Source: Jannaschia sp. GRR-S6-38
Lineage (GTDB): Bacteria; Pseudomonadota; Alphaproteobacteria; Rhodobacterales; Rhodobacteraceae
Length of the DNA stretch: 64,000 bases
Reading direction: 5' to 3'
Assembly (NCBI RefSeq): GCF_029853695.1
Contig: NZ_CP122537.1
Coordinates: 2,253,501-2,317,500 of the forward strand
Shown here piece after piece: positions 63,110-64,000 of this stretch (positions within the stretch are counted from its first letter, which is position 1; every line of letters starts with the position of its first letter). The notes below the pieces were generated by a model. It searched no databases, was not told the DNA's origin, and saw nothing but the letters and a program-made list of their open reading frames with translations. The translations under genes were made by a program, and so were the position numbers.

Positions 63110-64000
63110 ATGAGCCTTTCCAGCTCCCTCAACAACGCGGTCTCGGGCCTCGGCGCCGCTTCCCGCCGGGCCGAGACGCTCTCGGGAAACGTCGCCGGCG
63201 CCGATCGCCCCGGCTACCTGCTGCGCGAGGCCGTGCCCGGCCCCGCGGGCCGCGACCTCACCATCCGCCGCGTCCGCGACCCCGGGCTCGCGCAGATGCG
63301 CCGCGATGCGCAGGCGGGCGCCGCGGCCGCCGAGCGGGACCGCGACTTCCAGCTACGGCTGGACGCGGCCCTGGGCGATCCCGATCGCCCGGGCACGCTG
63401 CAGGACCGGCTCGCCCGGCTCGACGCGGCGCTGGTCCAGGCGGCCGGCAACCCGAGCGCGGCCAGCTTTCTCGAAAGCGCGCTGCGCGACGCCGACGCGC
63501 TCACCGCCGAGGTCAACGCCCTCGGTCGCCTCGTGGCGGCGGAGCGTTCGACCGCCGAGACGACCATCGAGGACACGGTCATCCGGCTCAACACCGATCT
63601 CGAAGCCGTCGCGCGCCTAAATGCCGATATCATGCGTCTGGGCAATCGCGGCGGCGATGCCGCCGATCTGCTCGATCGCCGCGACCTGCTGATCGACCGG
63701 ATCTCGCTGCAGATCCCCCTGCGCACCCTGCCGCGCGAGGGCGGCGCGGTCGCGCTGGTCAGCCGCGGTGGCGTCATGCTCCTCGATGCGCGGCCCGCGC
63801 GGATCGAGTTCAGCGCCCGCGCGCTGGTCACACCCGAGATGGAGCTCGGGGCCGGTCTCTCCGGCCTTACGATCGACGGGCGCGAGATGATCCGCGGCGA
63901 CGACCGCAGCCGGATCGCGGGCGGCGGGCTCGAGGCGCTCTTCATGCTGCGCGACGACACCGCCCCGCGCGCCGGTGCGCGGCTCGACGCCTTCGCCGCC
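63110..64000 (+). CDS. flgK: Flagellar hook-associated protein 1 (FlgK), N-terminal part, truncated by window end
   Basis: The first 297 codons of the hook-filament junction protein FlgK. It begins SLSSSLNNAVSGLGAASRRAETLSGNVA, the D0 motif, and continues with helical D1 and a DLLDRRDLLIDRIS stretch typical of FlgK. The 3' end lies outside the window. It is the third gene of the visible flagellar run. Confidence 0.9.
   Translation, partial: MSLSSSLNNAVSGLGAASRRAETLSGNVAGADRPGYLLREAVPGPAGRDLTIRRVRDPGLAQMRRDAQAGAAAAERDRDFQLRLDAALGDPDRPGTLQDRLARLDAALVQAAGNPSAASFLESALRDADALTAEVNALGRLVAAERSTAETTIEDTVIRLNTDLEAVARLNADIMRLGNRGGDAADLLDRRDLLIDRISLQIPLRTLPREGGAVALVSRGGVMLLDARPARIEFSARALVTPEMELGAGLSGLTIDGREMIRGDDRSRIAGGGLEALFMLRDDTAPRAGARLDAFAA

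Overview
The window is about 64 kb of GC-rich chromosomal DNA from an alphaproteobacterium, most likely a Rhodobacterales/Rhodobacteraceae member. This rests on the nuoLMN-birA-coaX-rnj order, a PhyR/NepR/EcfG general stress response (GSR) locus, an alphaproteobacterial Mic60 beside hemD, a DinB with an N-terminal zinc ribbon, and the style of the MotB/FlgE/FlgK proteins. I see no insertion sequence, prophage, integrase, CRISPR array or origin. Genes are dense and mostly start-stop coupled. The largest gene-free gap is under 300 bp (about 14803-15092).

Layout: 1-6868 (+) end of the complex I operon (nuoL', nuoM, nuoN), then birA, coaX, rnj and a small exported barrel-like protein. 6888-9647 (-) solitary formate dehydrogenase alpha subunit. 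9738-14802 (-) cupin gene plus a five-gene operon (FAD oxidoreductase, DUF1365, MFS, DUF3833, SDR) resembling the singlet-oxygen-responsive operon of Rhodobacter sphaeroides. 15093-20708 housekeeping and detoxification genes (LysE exporter, creA, dienelactone hydrolase, RluA-type synthase, 1-Cys peroxiredoxin), rpmJ and tRNA-Val. 20722-26862 dinB, four tiny single-TM proteins, pyrF, EVE and YciI genes, gpsA, tsaD. 26918-30943 hemD, Mic60, a HemY-like TPR protein, tRNA-Thr. 30990-42474 (-) a phosphatase, then one continuous tamA-tamB-pqiA1-pqiA2-pqiB-pqiC envelope operon. 42593-51478 the GSR district (phyR, nepR, ecfG, histidine kinase, PLD, satellite genes). 51663-56176 the ATP-grasp/alpha-E/transglutaminase/Anbu cluster. 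56249-60821 an Att-type ABC export operon. 60871-64000 start of a flagellar cluster (motB, flgE, flgK').

The most interesting signal is regulatory. EcfG-type promoters (GGAAC, 16-17 bp, CGTT, or CGGTT) sit directly upstream of nepR, phyR, a cupin gene, a formate/nitrite-type channel, a TUDOR-like protein, an unannotated 56-aa membrane protein and the Anbu peptidase. The Anbu promoter is symmetric: one GGAACG...CGTTCC element reads as a perfect EcfG promoter on both strands, toward the Anbu peptidase and toward a 2H phosphoesterase. This suggests that the poorly understood Anbu system, next to the GSR master genes, belongs to the general stress regulon here. A degenerate receiver-like protein convergent to phyR and a GSR kinase lacking a normal G1 box are further oddities in the same district.
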